A stretch of 64,000 bases of DNA from Amoebophrya sp. A120 (taxonomy: Eukaryota; Sar; Dinophyceae; Syndiniales; Amoebophryaceae). Shown here in pieces: positions 34,401 through 43,967 of the stretch (its first letter is position 1; the number at the start of each line of letters is the position of its first letter). The translations under genes were made by a program, and so were the position numbers. The stretch covers positions 328,289 through 392,288 of the forward strand of contig CAJINV010000026.1 in NCBI GenBank assembly GCA_905178155.1. The letters run 5' to 3'. Under the pieces are notes generated by a model. It had not been told where the DNA came from. It saw only the letters and a program-made list of their open reading frames with translations, and did no database searches.

Positions 34401-35173
34401 ATGACAACAGGCTTTCTCTGTCAAGCAGTACAAATCTTTCATGCTGTCACTCCACGACACCTATAGTAACGCAGCTTTTCACTTGGATACCGGACGTCCA
34501 CAAAATAGTTTTCCAGCGAGTACTCAAAGTCGTCCATAATTTCCGCCACCTGCCCCGCGTCCTGCTTGCACTTTTCCGCAACCACCGCTGCGGGCGAAGC
34601 CGGGTGCAGTTTGGTCAGCGTCCACTTCCCGCTCAGCCGTTTCGCGTTCTCGAGGACCAGGCTGTTGATGCGGTTCAGCTGGTCCACCATGTTGCTGATC
34701 ACCGACTGCCCCGGCGCAGTGCCGATCGGCAGGCCGGGTCCCGGCCGTTTGAATGGCTGGTCGAAGTAAGTCGGCTGTGCGAACTCGCGTTGGTGATACG
34801 GTCCTCGGGGCTTGATGGCGGTGCTGCTGCTGCTACTGCTGCTTGTCTTTGGCAGAGGAACAACGGCAGGTGCTGCGCCAGTTGTACCAGTGGTCCCCAC
34901 ACCTTCCTTCACTGCTGCTGCTGCCGCCGCGCGGGATTTCTCCCCCGCAGCTATCATCGCCCGCAGATCCGGGGAACCGAGGTCCTCCGTCAGCACCGTC
35001 ATCTTTTTTCTTTTTCCGTGAATCACGGGCGTTGCGTCCCCGTCTTCATTTTCCTCCGGCCAGTGCTCGGTTGGTGGCGTGAGGAAAAGTAGTCTTGTCA
35101 CGAGGGACCGCAGCTTGCCCTCGTCATCCAGATCCGCGAAATACTGAATGTCATCATCCACGTGCGTTTCCAT
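25459..35173 (-). CDS. MED31-domain protein with long extensions (about 1,000 aa)
   Basis: Minus-strand gene, ATG 35171-35173, stop TGA 25459-25461. The product has an acidic/Ala-rich N-terminus, a coiled coil (about residues 240-330) and a MED31 core at about residues 370-450. The core reads FTWESQFLQSLLNPRYLQHV, DPDFRWFLRYLLYFRNPTYK, IFLDYPVAVELLEILLVDN. This fits the MED31/SOH1 pattern (FxxExxFxQxLxNPxYL...DPxFxxYLxYLxYxxxPxY..FLxYPxxLxxLE), the small Mediator middle-module subunit of RNA polymerase II transcription. MED31 is normally about 100-200 aa, so the ~360-aa N- and ~550-aa C-terminal extensions are unusual. The C-terminus is a Gln/Glu coiled coil, then a Ser-rich region and an Ala/Lys/Gly-rich basic tail. 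Exons were joined by removing eleven introners (including a 4.15-kb one) plus the diverged one at 25760-25971; every join kept the frame. Confidence 0.85.
25533..25688. mobile_element. Introner element, TIR family 2
   Basis: 156 bp, TATCCTGTGCAAAAGTATCG to GATGCTTTTGCAGTTCATA. TSD CCTGG at 25528-25532 and 25689-25693. Removal joins TQAAR to NAKATVRKGG in the basic tail of the MED31-domain protein. Confidence 0.93.
25760..25971. mobile_element. Introner element, TIR family 3
   Basis: Left end TAAGAAAAAGGTGTTTACAG, right end CACTTTTTTCCTGTGATA. No clean TSD. The frame across it is kept (QQQK to VRWRARAKAA). Confidence 0.8.
26836..27101. mobile_element. Introner element, TIR family 1
   Basis: 266 bp. 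TSD CTGG(C/T) at 26831-26835 and 27102-27106. Removal joins LLPKKNQ to LLHEIFNRNKFY in frame. Confidence 0.94.
27547..27798. mobile_element. Introner element, TIR family 1b
   Basis: Left end TTATGCAGTGCAAATATGTC, right end GGGATATTTGCAATGCATAA. Short CCG duplication. Removal joins LEKQHG to EAETNERDIR. Confidence 0.88.
27865..28079. mobile_element. Introner element, TIR family 3
   Basis: 215 bp, TATGCAAGAAAAAAACTGTC to CACAGTTTTTTTCCTGGATA. TSD TGAAC at 27860-27864 and 28080-28084. Removal joins SLASGF to SGELQFVYEK. Confidence 0.94.
28119..28273. mobile_element. Introner element, TIR family 2
   Basis: 155 bp, GATGCATTGCAAAAGTGC to CGATACTTTTGCACAGGATA. Flanks CAACT and CAAGT. Removal joins KTERPH to LARDLISLAS. 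Confidence 0.9.
28495..28600. repeat. Two copies of a short direct repeat inside the composite intron
   Basis: AACAGATTTAGCCTCTGCC and AACAGGTTTAGCCTCTGCC occur about 40 bp apart at roughly 28,519 and 28,556, in a GC-rich segment of unknown origin. Confidence 0.6.
29330..32360 (-). pseudogene. Coding-like GC-rich block, possibly a decayed mobile-element gene
   Basis: Several long minus-strand frames follow each other with apparent shifts and one in-frame TGA. Fluent stretches are VDEKWPLSISSIESWKMQLE with a following CAHC, VRVVTNLHNLLGICRL, FLGGLCLPLSDQKKRLHSLE then in another frame HILTSDAWAASDGGG, QWKKLKAGQIIRGSRMGLGF, and LYVSGFVGLHLFGRCPVSRK. The FLGGL...LPLS-x2-K-x2-L piece followed by ILTSDA-x5-GG faintly resembles the end of a reverse transcriptase and the first acidic motif of RNase H in LTR/DIRS-type elements. 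That is a weak, by-eye match. GC-rich DNA gives long frames by chance, so coding status is uncertain. Confidence 0.3.
32615..32956. mobile_element. Introner element, TIR family 4
   Basis: 342 bp, TATCAAAATTAAAAATCGCC to GGGGATTTTTCCTCGCAATA. TSD AGTTC at 32610-32614 and 32957-32961. Splits the MED31 core between YPVAVE and LLEILL. Confidence 0.95.
32996..33209. mobile_element. Introner element, TIR family 3
   Basis: 214 bp, TATCGCAAGAAAAAAGTG to CACTTTTTTCGTGGGATA. TSD TGTAA at 32991-32995 and 33210-33214. Splits MED31 between RNPTY and KIFLDY. Confidence 0.95.
33306..33579. mobile_element. Introner element, TIR family 1b
   Basis: 274 bp, TATGCATTGCAAATATGTG to CACATATTTGCATTCGATA. TSD CCGGG at 33301-33305 and 33580-33584. 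Splits MED31 between LLNPR and YLQHVV. Confidence 0.95.
33998..34207. mobile_element. Introner element, TIR families 1/1b
   Basis: 210 bp, TATCAAATGCAAACATGTCT to GACATATTTGCAATGCATA. TSD GCAGA at 33993-33997 and 34208-34212. Removal joins RNRFL to RFAYVLEKQE. Confidence 0.94.
34250..34489. mobile_element. Introner element, TIR family 7
   Basis: 240 bp with short TIRs TATCCAAG and CTTGGATA. TSD CCGGA at 34245-34249 and 34490-34494. Removal joins FVDVR to LEDNRYFRNR. Confidence 0.92.
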
Positions 35174-35175
35174 GG

Positions 35176-37296
35176 GTCAGCCGCGCTCCTCGGGGCTCGG
35201 ACCTTCTGGCATGGTCATCTCGTGGTACACGGCCCGCGGCCACTCCTGAATGTCACCGCTCAAGCATTTGTCGCAGAAGTCGTCGTCGTACGCACAGCTT
35301 TGCATCTCCTCAAACATCTCGTTCTCGGCGACCAGGCCCATTTCTTTCACTGGGTCAGCATTTGCATCATCTACCATGTGCATGAGTGCCTCGCCTTTGT
35401 GGTCACCAGACTTCGCACCATCATTGTTCGTCGTAGTGCCACTACGGCAACCACTGCCACCTCCACCCAGTAACGCCCGGATTTGCTTGACCGCGGAACA
35501 TATGAACTGCAGAAGTATCGTACTCGTAGTAATTGCTTTCATGCATGACAAGTTCATTTCCTAGGGTAAAACAGAACTAGAAATTTCATTTGTAATGCTG
35601 AGCTAGTTTGTAATGCAATTTCTACTAGTACGACGCTTTTGCATTTCATAGAACAGTAGTCGTACAGCTTCCTATCTGCCACTTCGTTGTTCACCATGGC
35701 CAGCCGTTGCATCTCCCGCATGAGAAGCTCCCGTTGCTCCACCCGTCGGCACCGGCCGTTCAAGAGCAGTTATCAAAAGGAAAAATCCCCCTCCCCATAT
35801 CGACATGGAAATCTGTGATGCGGGATTCGTGTACACAAATCGGCTCTGTCTTGCAGTAGACAAGTGCAGGCAGATGATACCAAGCCAGAGCAGGGGCGTT
35901 TTGGTGTAGGCGCCTAGCAAGGCAGGCATATCCTCCGTAGGCCATATAGCATTACAAATTGCCTGCAGGACGCGCCAAGGTCTGCGGATTTGCCTTCTTG
36001 CAATACAGCGACGATTTGTGGTCTCAAATCAGCATCACAAATTTTCAGAAGTATCCCGGTCTGGTATGGGGAGGGGGGATTTTTCCTCACAATAGCAGTA
36101 GCATCAGCTTCACGCAGATCTCGTGTCGGTCAAAGATGGCCGCGCCGCATCTGGAAGGGAGGAATGTATGAATGTCGTTGTCGAGAAATGGATTTAGAAG
36201 TTGTAGCTATACCGATAGTAGTACGCTTGCAGTCTCGCATGACAAAGCGCGCTCGCCATGAACAAAGTTGTGCATCATGACAAAGCGAATGCGAAATTGA
36301 TATAAACAAAATTATATAGCAGTACTTGGGTTCCCGGGGGATGCACTTGAACATGTTGGGAAAGATGTCGTCTCTCAACTCCTTATATCAAATGCAAAAA
36401 TGTCTGGGTCCGGAAGATTGCCAGGTTTGTCATGCATATTTTGTATAACCCATGATGCCTGTAATGCATGGCCTAGCGTCATAGATTTTTAAAGGGCCTT
36501 CTGATGCGTATTCCGCATGAGAAACGCCCACTCCGCGTAGCACAAACTGCACTCCTCTTGCTGGTCATGCAATACAGATTTTTTTTTACCTTCCAAAGAC
36601 AGCATCACAAGTTGCACCCTTCCAGACCCAGACACTTTTGCAGTTGATACCTTAAACAGCTGGCGGATCGTTTTCCGCAGGGGGCAAAAAAGTTGGAAGT
36701 CCTGCGTGAACTTATCCCACGAAAAAACTGTAGTTTCGCTGTGGTGATTTTGCACAATCTGCATCACAAGTTTGCTACGCATGACACTGAAAATCTGCCA
36801 TGCGGGGTTCCTAAGGGAAAACACAGCGAGAAATCCAGTGTCTTGCATGTGTAGCATGACACACACTTCTGCGATCCATTCTCTGCATCACAAAGATCAC
36901 AGTGGAACAGTTTTTTCTTGCGATAGAACTCGGCCCCGATGTACTCCCCGGTTGCGAGCAGTTGCAAGTTGGTGTGCGTGTGCAAGTTATCACAAGAAAA
37001 AGTGCTAACGGTTTTCACAGATTACAGTCACGCATCACAAACGTAGCCCATTATGCATGCTGTGCATGACAAATTCTGGTTCGTTTTGTGATGCGTTGTT
37101 GCATCACGAATTCCGTTAATGCTTTTTTTCTGTGATACATGTTATCGAGGTTTTCGTCCTTCAAAGCGATGCTGGGGAGTTGTGGCGGCTCGCAGTACGG
37201 GGAGTCGCGTTTCCCGCATTGCCGGTAGTACGCCGGAAGAATGTAGTGACCGGTAGTTGTTGGTGTACTACCGGTCGAGAGGGGTGCGCCGAGCAT
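35176..37296 (-). CDS. Unrecognised ~270-aa protein, directly upstream of the MED31-domain gene
   Basis: ATG at 37294-37296 (MLGAPLSTGSTPTTTGHYIL), stop TGA at 35176-35178. Removing five introners and one ordinary GT-AG intron gives a continuous frame: exon 1 with Cys pairs (QCGKRDSPYCEPP), then LQLLATGEYIGAEF, TQDFQLFCPLRKTIRQLFK, ELRDDIFPNMFKCIPREPK, CGAAIFDRHEICVKLMLL, a charged helix (RRVEQRELLMREMQRLAMVN), a Gly/Ser linker and an acidic Cys-containing end (AYDDDFCDKCLSGDIQEWPR). No family is recognised. No leader or membrane helix is seen. The stop is followed in the same frame by CCC ATG, the start of the MED31-domain gene, so the two could be one transcript. Confidence 0.75.
35501..35650. 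mobile_element. Introner element, TIR family 2
   Basis: 150 bp, TATGAACTGCAGAAGTATCG to CGACGCTTTTGCATTTCATA. TSD GAACA at 35496-35500 and 35651-35655. Removal joins LYDYCS to AVKQIRALLG. Confidence 0.95.
35771..36094. mobile_element. Introner element, TIR family 4
   Basis: 324 bp, TATCAAAAGGAAAAATCCCC to GGGGATTTTTCCTCACAATA. TSD GCAGT at 35766-35770 and 36095-36099. Removal joins KLMLL to LLNGRCRRVE. Confidence 0.95.
36151..36325 (-). other. Ordinary GT-AG intron between introner introns
   Basis: On the minus strand the donor is CCCAA|GTACTG and the acceptor is CCTTCCAG|ATGCGG. The join gives PREPK-CGAAIFDRHE in frame. It shows that canonical and introner introns coexist in one gene. Confidence 0.8.
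36386..36649. mobile_element. Introner element, TIR family 1
   Basis: 264 bp. TSD CCTTA at 36381-36385 and 36650-36654. Removal joins IRQLFK to ELRDDIFPNM. Confidence 0.96.
36713..36925. mobile_element. Introner element, TIR family 3
   Basis: 213 bp, TATCCCACGAAAAAACTG to CAGTTTTTTCTTGCGATA. TSD GAACT at 36708-36712 and 36926-36930. Removal joins YIGAEF to TQDFQLF. Confidence 0.95.
36988..37137. mobile_element. Introner element, TIR family 3, short form
   Basis: 150 bp, TATCACAAGAAAAAGTGC to GCTTTTTTTCTGTGATA. Flanks CAAGT and CATGT. Removal joins ENLDN to LHTHTNLQLL. Confidence 0.9.
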
Positions 37297-37383
37297 GGTG
37301 ATCACGGGGTTTTGGTCTCGTCTCACACTTCTTCCTCGTCGGAAGGATTTGAAATTTCTCGGAACTACGGTAAACAGAAGTTA

Positions 37384-37420
37384 CAAAAGTCCCTTTAGAG
37401 GCTAGAGCTACACCATGTGT
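37384..37420 (-). promoter_or_regulatory. Sequence shared upstream of two genes
   Basis: About 90 bp upstream of the ATG at 37,296. CTTTAGAGGCTAGAGCTACA followed by CCATGTGTTGAC closely matches 41,203-41,236, about 40 bp upstream of the 653-aa family gene. It could be a promoter or 5' UTR signal, or simply a shared repeat. Confidence 0.35.
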
Positions 37421-37429
37421 TGACGAGGT

Positions 37430-38520
37430 TGTAACGGATGCTACGTAAAGTCTTACTTATCACAAAAACACAGTAATGGGTCAAGTAAAACTAAGAGGTC
37501 GCTGAACAAATTTTGATGAAACATACTTAGCACGACAAGTTTCGATACTTTGTTGCTGCAGATCGACGAATGAACTTTATCAGCAGTATCTCGGGCCACC
37601 ACGACCAGCCAGTAGCAATAATTTGATATTTATGCAGAGGTAAAATCAAAAAAGCCTATGTCGATCTTTGTTTTCGTGTTTTATCAACTTCAAAAACGAG
37701 CGCCAAGGAATTGGAATTGCAGGAAGCAGCACCGCTTCTTGTACTGCGACCCCGTTCTCTGCTACTTACTCGCTCATATTGATTTTTCTTGACCAAGCTT
37801 CTAAAATTTGCGGGGCTCGAGAACCAACTGTACTGTTTTTTTACACACGATAAATGAAAACCCATTGTTGCACGTGCGAGAAACGAAAATCCAAAATCTT
37901 GGACAACAGAAACTGGCACGAAGAAGAATGCATGCATGACACGGCAATAACACTTCTGAAATATTGACTGAAAAAGTGAGGTTGTGGCCCTTCTTCACAA
38001 ACGACATCGTGCCGGAACCGGCACGACATGTGGTCTGCTGTGGCGAAAGACCTTATACTCGCGCATCCGATACGAAATGCTTTCCACATTTCTAGTTCAA
38101 TTCTTTCAGCAAATTTCAATGCCGAACTAATCTTACAAATTTTGAATCGTACATTTATTTTGAATCTGAATCATCTTCCACAAATCAAATCTCTACTCAT
38201 CGGAATTTCGCCTGGTCCTGGTATCTAAACACACTATATTTTGCCTATATCACCCGAGCAGTTAGACTTAGAACTTGTGTCGCTATATAAATATTCAAAT
38301 ACTTTTGATATTCATCTTTCAAAAAAGTTGCGTCCTAAAGGTTAGAAACCTGAAGAAACTGTTGGCGACGCCCCAGGATATCTGGTCGTTAGACACTCCA
38401 TCCTAAGAGAATTAGACCACCTCCGGCAAATGCAGGACGAAAGTACCCCAACGTAAAGCCTCTTGCTTCGCCCAAGCACGTTGCCAGGGTGCACACGGCT
38501 CGTACTACGCTGTCGGGGCT
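37430..38520. other. Intergenic, no gene seen
   Basis: AT-rich DNA between the unrecognised ~270-aa protein gene and the 3' end of the 653-aa family gene. Open frames are short and unbiased. No introner found. Confidence 0.5.
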
Positions 38521-38522
38521 TA

Positions 38523-41164
38523 CTAAGTCTCATAATCGATCTTCGTGGGAACAGAAACTGAATAGCGTTCCGGATTATCGGCCAGGATGCTTGGAAGTGG
38601 CCTCGGCTTCCGTCCCGGGAGGTATTTGCCAAACATTCCAGTATTCTTCAGTCGTTTCGCGTGAAGGCTTCTCCAATCCCACTGGAACTGATCGTACGAC
38701 CAGCGAGAGTTCTTCCCGTTGGAGCCGGCTCGCCACTTTTGAGCGAATTTTCGAAACATTTTTCGGAAAAATGGGTGCCATGTGTCATCTAGAGGATCCG
38801 TCCGCACAAACGCGTTTCTGTAGGACATCGGCTCCGGCTTCAGCTCGGGGCTGAGACAGTATCCTGGAAAAAATAACGTGAAGTATAAATAAACTTTGTC
38901 CAAGAATTGGAAACAATACAGTCATTCTATAATTCAGCATACTGGAAGAATTGGAGCTCTGCGTCTGGCGAAATGAAGTGAAGCTGATAAAGCACGAGCG
39001 CAACTGCATTCATTTCAGAACATGAGCACAATGAATTTCCACTGAACAAGCCATCGCATTTCGAGTGCGAAAAAGCAGTACCAAGCTTGACTGGGAACCG
39101 CGGCTGGTCGTAAATCGCATGGTAGTTTTGGAAAAGTAGCTCGGTTGCCGTAGCCAAGCGGCACCTGGCATCGAGAATCCGCCGGCCCCGCCGGTTACGA
39201 GCCATGTCCACAGGGGCCGCAAAATCCGCTGGTGCCAGGGAGAATGCATGCGCCTTTGGCGGATTCCACGTCAAAACCCACTTGCGTTTTTCATCTTTTT
39301 CCCCTCGTTTCGTGGCGCCATCCTTTTCCTTCCGTCTCTTGCTCGGGGTTCGGGCATTCAAACGTGCGGGCGATACTTCTTCGTGAAAAAAGTCGAGGAC
39401 TTCGCGAAAAAACGCCCTGTCGCTTTTATGGCAACCCTTTCTGAGTTTATCGGAATCGTAGTCAGAGCGAATGGAGATGGCAAGATCGCCCACGGATTCA
39501 TACACGCGCGCGGGACTGCACATTCCCCTAGCCATTGTCATCAAAAATCGTACCTGAGGTAGGTTCAGAAAGCAATTTCCTTTGACTTTGACTACGGAAA
39601 AATGAAGTCATAGATTCTGAAGACGGCCTTCGCGATCCCCTATAATGGAATACCGTCATACATCACTTCAGCTTCAGCGCAAGCTGGCGCTTCTACAGGA
39701 TCCACCAATGCGGCGCAAGCGTACAGACGAAAGCGATAACATTATACCACAAAATAATCGTGCTCGTGATCTTCAGGTTGTTCAGGATGCAAGCAAAATT
39801 TTGTTGACTACGCTGCGGCAGCTGCGGAAATTCGTTCCAATGCCTTCATATATTTACATAGAGTGGCTGGGGCTACTACAAATAAATCTCAACGTGGCTT
39901 CTGCTTTTCCTTCTCGTCAAAGACGAGTAGTAGAAGCAAACTAGCTGTTAAACCAAAATGTAGCCACGCCAGTATCTCTTGTCTTTCCAAACAAATAAAC
40001 AGCATCTTTCAATACGCTCCAGTCTGTTTCCGCCGGCTCCACTCGTTTTCCGCCCTCTTCTTGCGGTCTCTCGACTTCCGCTTGAAATTTCTCCAAGTAG
40101 TCTGCCCCCATGTCTACCATCGTGTTCCAGTAGTCCCGCGGCTTCTTCGTCCCAACTCGCTCGCGTAGAATCTCCAGCCACAGGTCCTCGCAGCTTTCCG
40201 TGCGGTTTTCCAGCTTGCTGTCGTGTCTGTATTGCTCCCACGAAGCAGCTTTCACGCTGTTGTTCTCGCTTGCATTAGATATGGACGGCGCAGCACCGCG
40301 CTCTTCTTGCTCAACATCGTCCGTGTGCTTTTTACTCGTCTGCAGCACAGCAACCGCTTCTTTCGGGGAGAGAAAGCTCAAAATACCGTCTTTTTCGTTT
40401 AAGAGCGAAGTTCTCGTAGAATTTCCTGACAGCAGAAGGCCCCGCTCCCGGAGGGTCGGGTAACCGAGCAAACCTGTGTTGCTCAGATGGTTCGAAGCCT
40501 TGTGCCGTTTCTGAGCTATCGTTCGAGAGGCCGCATCATCACCAGATGATGAGTCCCTTGCACCCTCATCCCCGCCCACGGGTTTTTCTGTTCTTGGCAT
40601 CACTGCATCTGATACGCCTTCTACAGGTGATGTAGATTCGCTGCTCGTCGAAAAATCATGGCTTTTTGATGACGATGAGAGAATTTCGGAGGTGTCTGGC
40701 CCGGGTATCACAGTAACGAAACTATTTTCAGCAGCGCGGCCCTGCTTCGGCCCACCAGTGCTGCAGGAGCCAGGGCTGCTCGTAGTCTCAGCTTGGCTGT
40801 GTCCGCTTTCTGGGCTGTGTCCTGCATTGCTTTGCTCCGGACCCACTGTTTTTTTTCGCAGTTCAGTTCGCCGTTCCTCCCCGCCGCGTTCCGCAGCGGG
40901 TCCCGCAACTGCACCTGCAGCCGTGTCCTGCTTCGGCCTCCTCCGCCGCGAGCAGGTCTTTCGTAGTATGGTGTCTCGCACGGTGACAAAAAAATGCCTG
41001 CCCGCAGAATGTGGCTTTGCCGTAGCACCATCAGATGAATGTGGAAGGACTGCGCCTGTCCCGGCCAGTTGTTCAGAAGCCACGGCTGCCGCTCTCGCTG
41101 CCGTAATTTCCAACGCAAGTAGACAATTGGAAAACAGCAATACAAGTGGTGGACGAAAACGCAT
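38523..41164 (-). CDS. Module-family protein 1, secreted-type, 653 aa
   Basis: Three exons with GT-AG introns: 41164-40016, 39553-39082 and 38863-38523 (stop TAG 38523-38525). They total 1,962 nt in perfect frame. The N-terminus is a leader-like hydrophobic segment (LVLLFSNCLLALEITAARAA). A Ser/Thr/Glu-rich region follows, then DGILSFLSPKEAVAVLQTSK (F-box-like core, about residues 260-280), ESCEDLWLEILRERV and RDYWN. Exon 2 has GCHKSDRAFFREVLDFFHEE and DARCRLATATELLFQ. Exon 3 opens GYCLSPEL and carries WSYDQFQWDW. The SCEDL, GC-x3-D, RCR and GYCL cysteines are shared with the other three modules. Function is unknown. The leader suggests secretion or entry to the endomembrane system. Confidence 0.88.
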
Positions 41165-41202
41165 TTTGATCGGTCACGGTGCGAGTACTACTTAAAAATA
41201 CC

Positions 41203-41236
41203 CCTTTAGATGATAGAGCTACACCATATGTTGACT
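41203..41236 (-). promoter_or_regulatory. Sequence shared upstream of two genes (second copy)
   Basis: CTTTAGATGATAGAGCTACA followed by CCATATGTTGAC, about 40 bp upstream of the ATG at 41,164. Pairs with the copy at 37,384-37,420. Confidence 0.35.
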
Positions 41237-41239
41237 AAA

Positions 41240-43960
41240 ACAAGTAGAGAGAAGTTGTAACTGTAGGCACTTGTAAAGTACTACTCATCCGTGGTCTTAC
41301 ATATGGCTACGTTACATTAATGAATGTAACTACTTGATGGGCTCCGCTGCAGAACAATGAAAGAGGGCGTTTGAGATACAACCAGGATAAACACATGTTC
41401 GACTCCAAATCACTTATCCATCAAGTTTTGCAATAGAGATCCAAGACTGCCGGGTGGATATCGCTATGTATTAGGAGGAGGAGGAGGAAACCTCTATAGT
41501 CAGCTTCTAACTACTAAGCTACTTCTGTCTTGAGCTTAACTATAGGACATAGTTCTGGAGACGACTAGCCGAGCTGGGGATAGGTTTTTATATCGTGGAC
41601 AAATAGCCCTGCCAGGTGTACAAAGCCTAGGACTTCAGTGCCACGACCCATGAAGATCTCCTTTTCTCCGCTCAAGGCCCGTCCCCGAGTCTGTACTGCA
41701 AACGCCCCCATGGTGTCGCTGGCCGCTTGAATGTAGTGGCTCGCTGGATCCGCGGTAGTTGTATCTGCCTGCTGTACGTCTTCACTTGATGTCGTAATTT
41801 CCCGGTGGAGAGACGACGCAACATACTAGCTACTACACCGCGATGCGTGTCAAACCACAGCGAGAGAGCTCGGGGCGCAAAGTTTGGATTTGTGGCGCTG
41901 GAGCGACAACAGGGTCGAGACCGAAGCCCGTAACCAGAGTGCCCAACGCCACGCCTGCTCGACGAGAAGAAGTGAGCCACTACTGTCGAATGGTTGTGAG
42001 GGCGAAGCAACAGAGTTACCTGTCGGCTGAAGCCCGCAGTGGAGGACTCCCTATCCCTCCACCGTCGACATGAAGTACTCCAGAATGATGATATTATGAA
42101 AACGCCGCCCGATCCGACGCTGTGCAGAATGCTCCCCCGTCGTCGATCCTCGGTTACCCCTCCCCCGTCGTCGGCGGAGGTCCTTCTGTCGCGCGTGTAG
42201 GCGCGTCCACGTCCGACTTCGTTAAGAAGGGCGTTGTTCTCGAGCAAGCTGGCTGTGCTGATGCACAAAGAAAGATAGCCTGGGTGAAATCAAAGAAATA
42301 ACCAGGGAAACGACAAAAGATCGATAAGGACAAGCCCGCGGGTTCCTCTCCCTGACATGTCCTGCGCCCTCGTCCCTAAGAAAAACGCAGGCCCTTGTCG
42401 CGTCGCTCGATCACGGCACGAAGGTCACGACCACGGCGGGCGCGGAGGTGGAGTGTGTTATTTACTACTAGTCGCTATGTTGTAGGCCCGGTTACTAGTC
42501 TTCTGTTTTGGTTTTGGTAAAAGGAAAACGCGTAAAGTAAAGTAAATGCCTTCGACACGCGCCTGCGCTGTGATCGCGGGCGGCAGTTTCCGTACCCGTG
42601 CCTGCAGTGTGCCGGGGCCATCGGAGGGGATCAATGCACTATGCAATTTCTCAAGCCTGAGAAGTCTCTTTTTCAAAGTTCTACCTGTGCAATCTAAGTG
42701 AGTATTTGTATCTATCCGCCCTTCCACTGCCTAGCGCAGTTGGCACCTCCGCTCACACATGACATCATGCCGACTCCTGTTGCGGCGGGCAAGCATGCCT
42801 TTTCGGTGCCTGGTGCACGACTCCCCCCTTCCGGTCCCCATCCGCGCCGGCCCTCATGGCACACCGCGGCTAGTCTGCTGTTTGGGATCTATGCCTCTTC
42901 TCCACGATATCCCGCGGGGAGGGGCGTATCCCTGCGGGTCCGGAGTTGGCGGGCACGCCTCGCGTATCACCGAGCTTGTGTCTCCAGCCGCTAGCCTTAC
43001 TGTTGCTTTCTATTTACTACTCTATCCGGAGCCTTCTATCTAACTCCACGACGGGGCTATGCGTTGGCCCGTGCTGCGGCGGCGCTGTCAGTGAGGGGGA
43101 CGACGTCATTATTTTTGTTCTACTTTTGACCGACTTCGTATGTTCCTAAAGGGGCGAGGCTCACCGGGGTCATTAGGCTCGCTATGGCCAACCTGCAGCA
43201 TCCAGGGACCCTCACGAGGCCCTCGCCCCCACGGTTTTTGGTTGAATTTCAAGTAGTATCCGTTCTCAACAACGACGAAGAACAACGACGAAGAACAATT
43301 CTCGTGATCTCTCTTCTTAGTCATTCGTTACTACTTGCTTGCACAGGAACATGTATTAGTTTTACTTTGGAAGAGGGCTAGAAGTTGCATTTCCATCGTC
43401 GTGTTCGTCATTCTTCTTCACCTCAGGAAAATTTGGGTCTCTAAATGTGGGCTGCAGAAAGAAAAGTTGTTTGATGCTTCTGGTCTGATATGAGCGTCGT
43501 TTCTCATGTTGGATCGTAACTCGGAAAAGCAGCAAAGCAGGCAAACTTAATACATGCGGCAGAAGATCATAATTGCCACGATTCACGAGAGCAGCTTCCT
43601 TGGTTGTGCGACGTAATACAAGAACACCACGAAATGACTGCGGAAATAGAGTGTGAGAAACTACTGCTCTCCTCATTGCTGTCCCTTGGATCATACACTG
43701 CGCAAGGCTGGTTGTGATGTCACTACCTTGTCCATTTCACTTGGAAAGATGTTGACTATACACTCGACTCCAGCTTCTACTTCGCCTTTCCAAAAAGAAC
43801 TGGCCACCGTCGCGCCATTCAGATACTTAAGTATAATTCTTTGCGTAGGTCAAGAAATTCTGCTTCTTGAATACAACGAAAAGAAAGTCGAAAAATCCAG
43901 GAATTCCAATTCAAACTAAAGTTGGCGTCATAAGCGATAAACTTTCCTTCATGTTGAGTA
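41240..43960. other. Intergenic, no supported gene
   Basis: Contains a short GGA run near 41,472 and a GC-rich stretch at 42,720-43,230. The latter has TAGCGCAGTTGG (matching a tRNA/SINE A-box) at about 42,731 but no B-box at proper spacing. A 198-codon minus frame (42268-41672) lacks a recognisable domain, and I do not accept it as a gene. Confidence 0.4.
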
Positions 43961-43967
43961 AAATCAT

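Noticed and set aside
35176-35178. TGA read as a sense codon in this organism
   Set aside because: TGA is a plausible stop for several other genes here (for example 24978-24980, 25459-25461 and 54679-54681), and no in-frame TGA occurs in the well-supported spliced products.
41672-42268. 198-codon minus-strand frame
   Set aside because: No domain, no leader, no adjacent exons, and Ser/Arg-rich composition that any frame here could give.
42725-42830. tRNA gene or tRNA-derived SINE
   Set aside because: Only an A-box-like TAGCGCAGTTGG is present. There is no B-box at tRNA spacing and no cloverleaf could be drawn.
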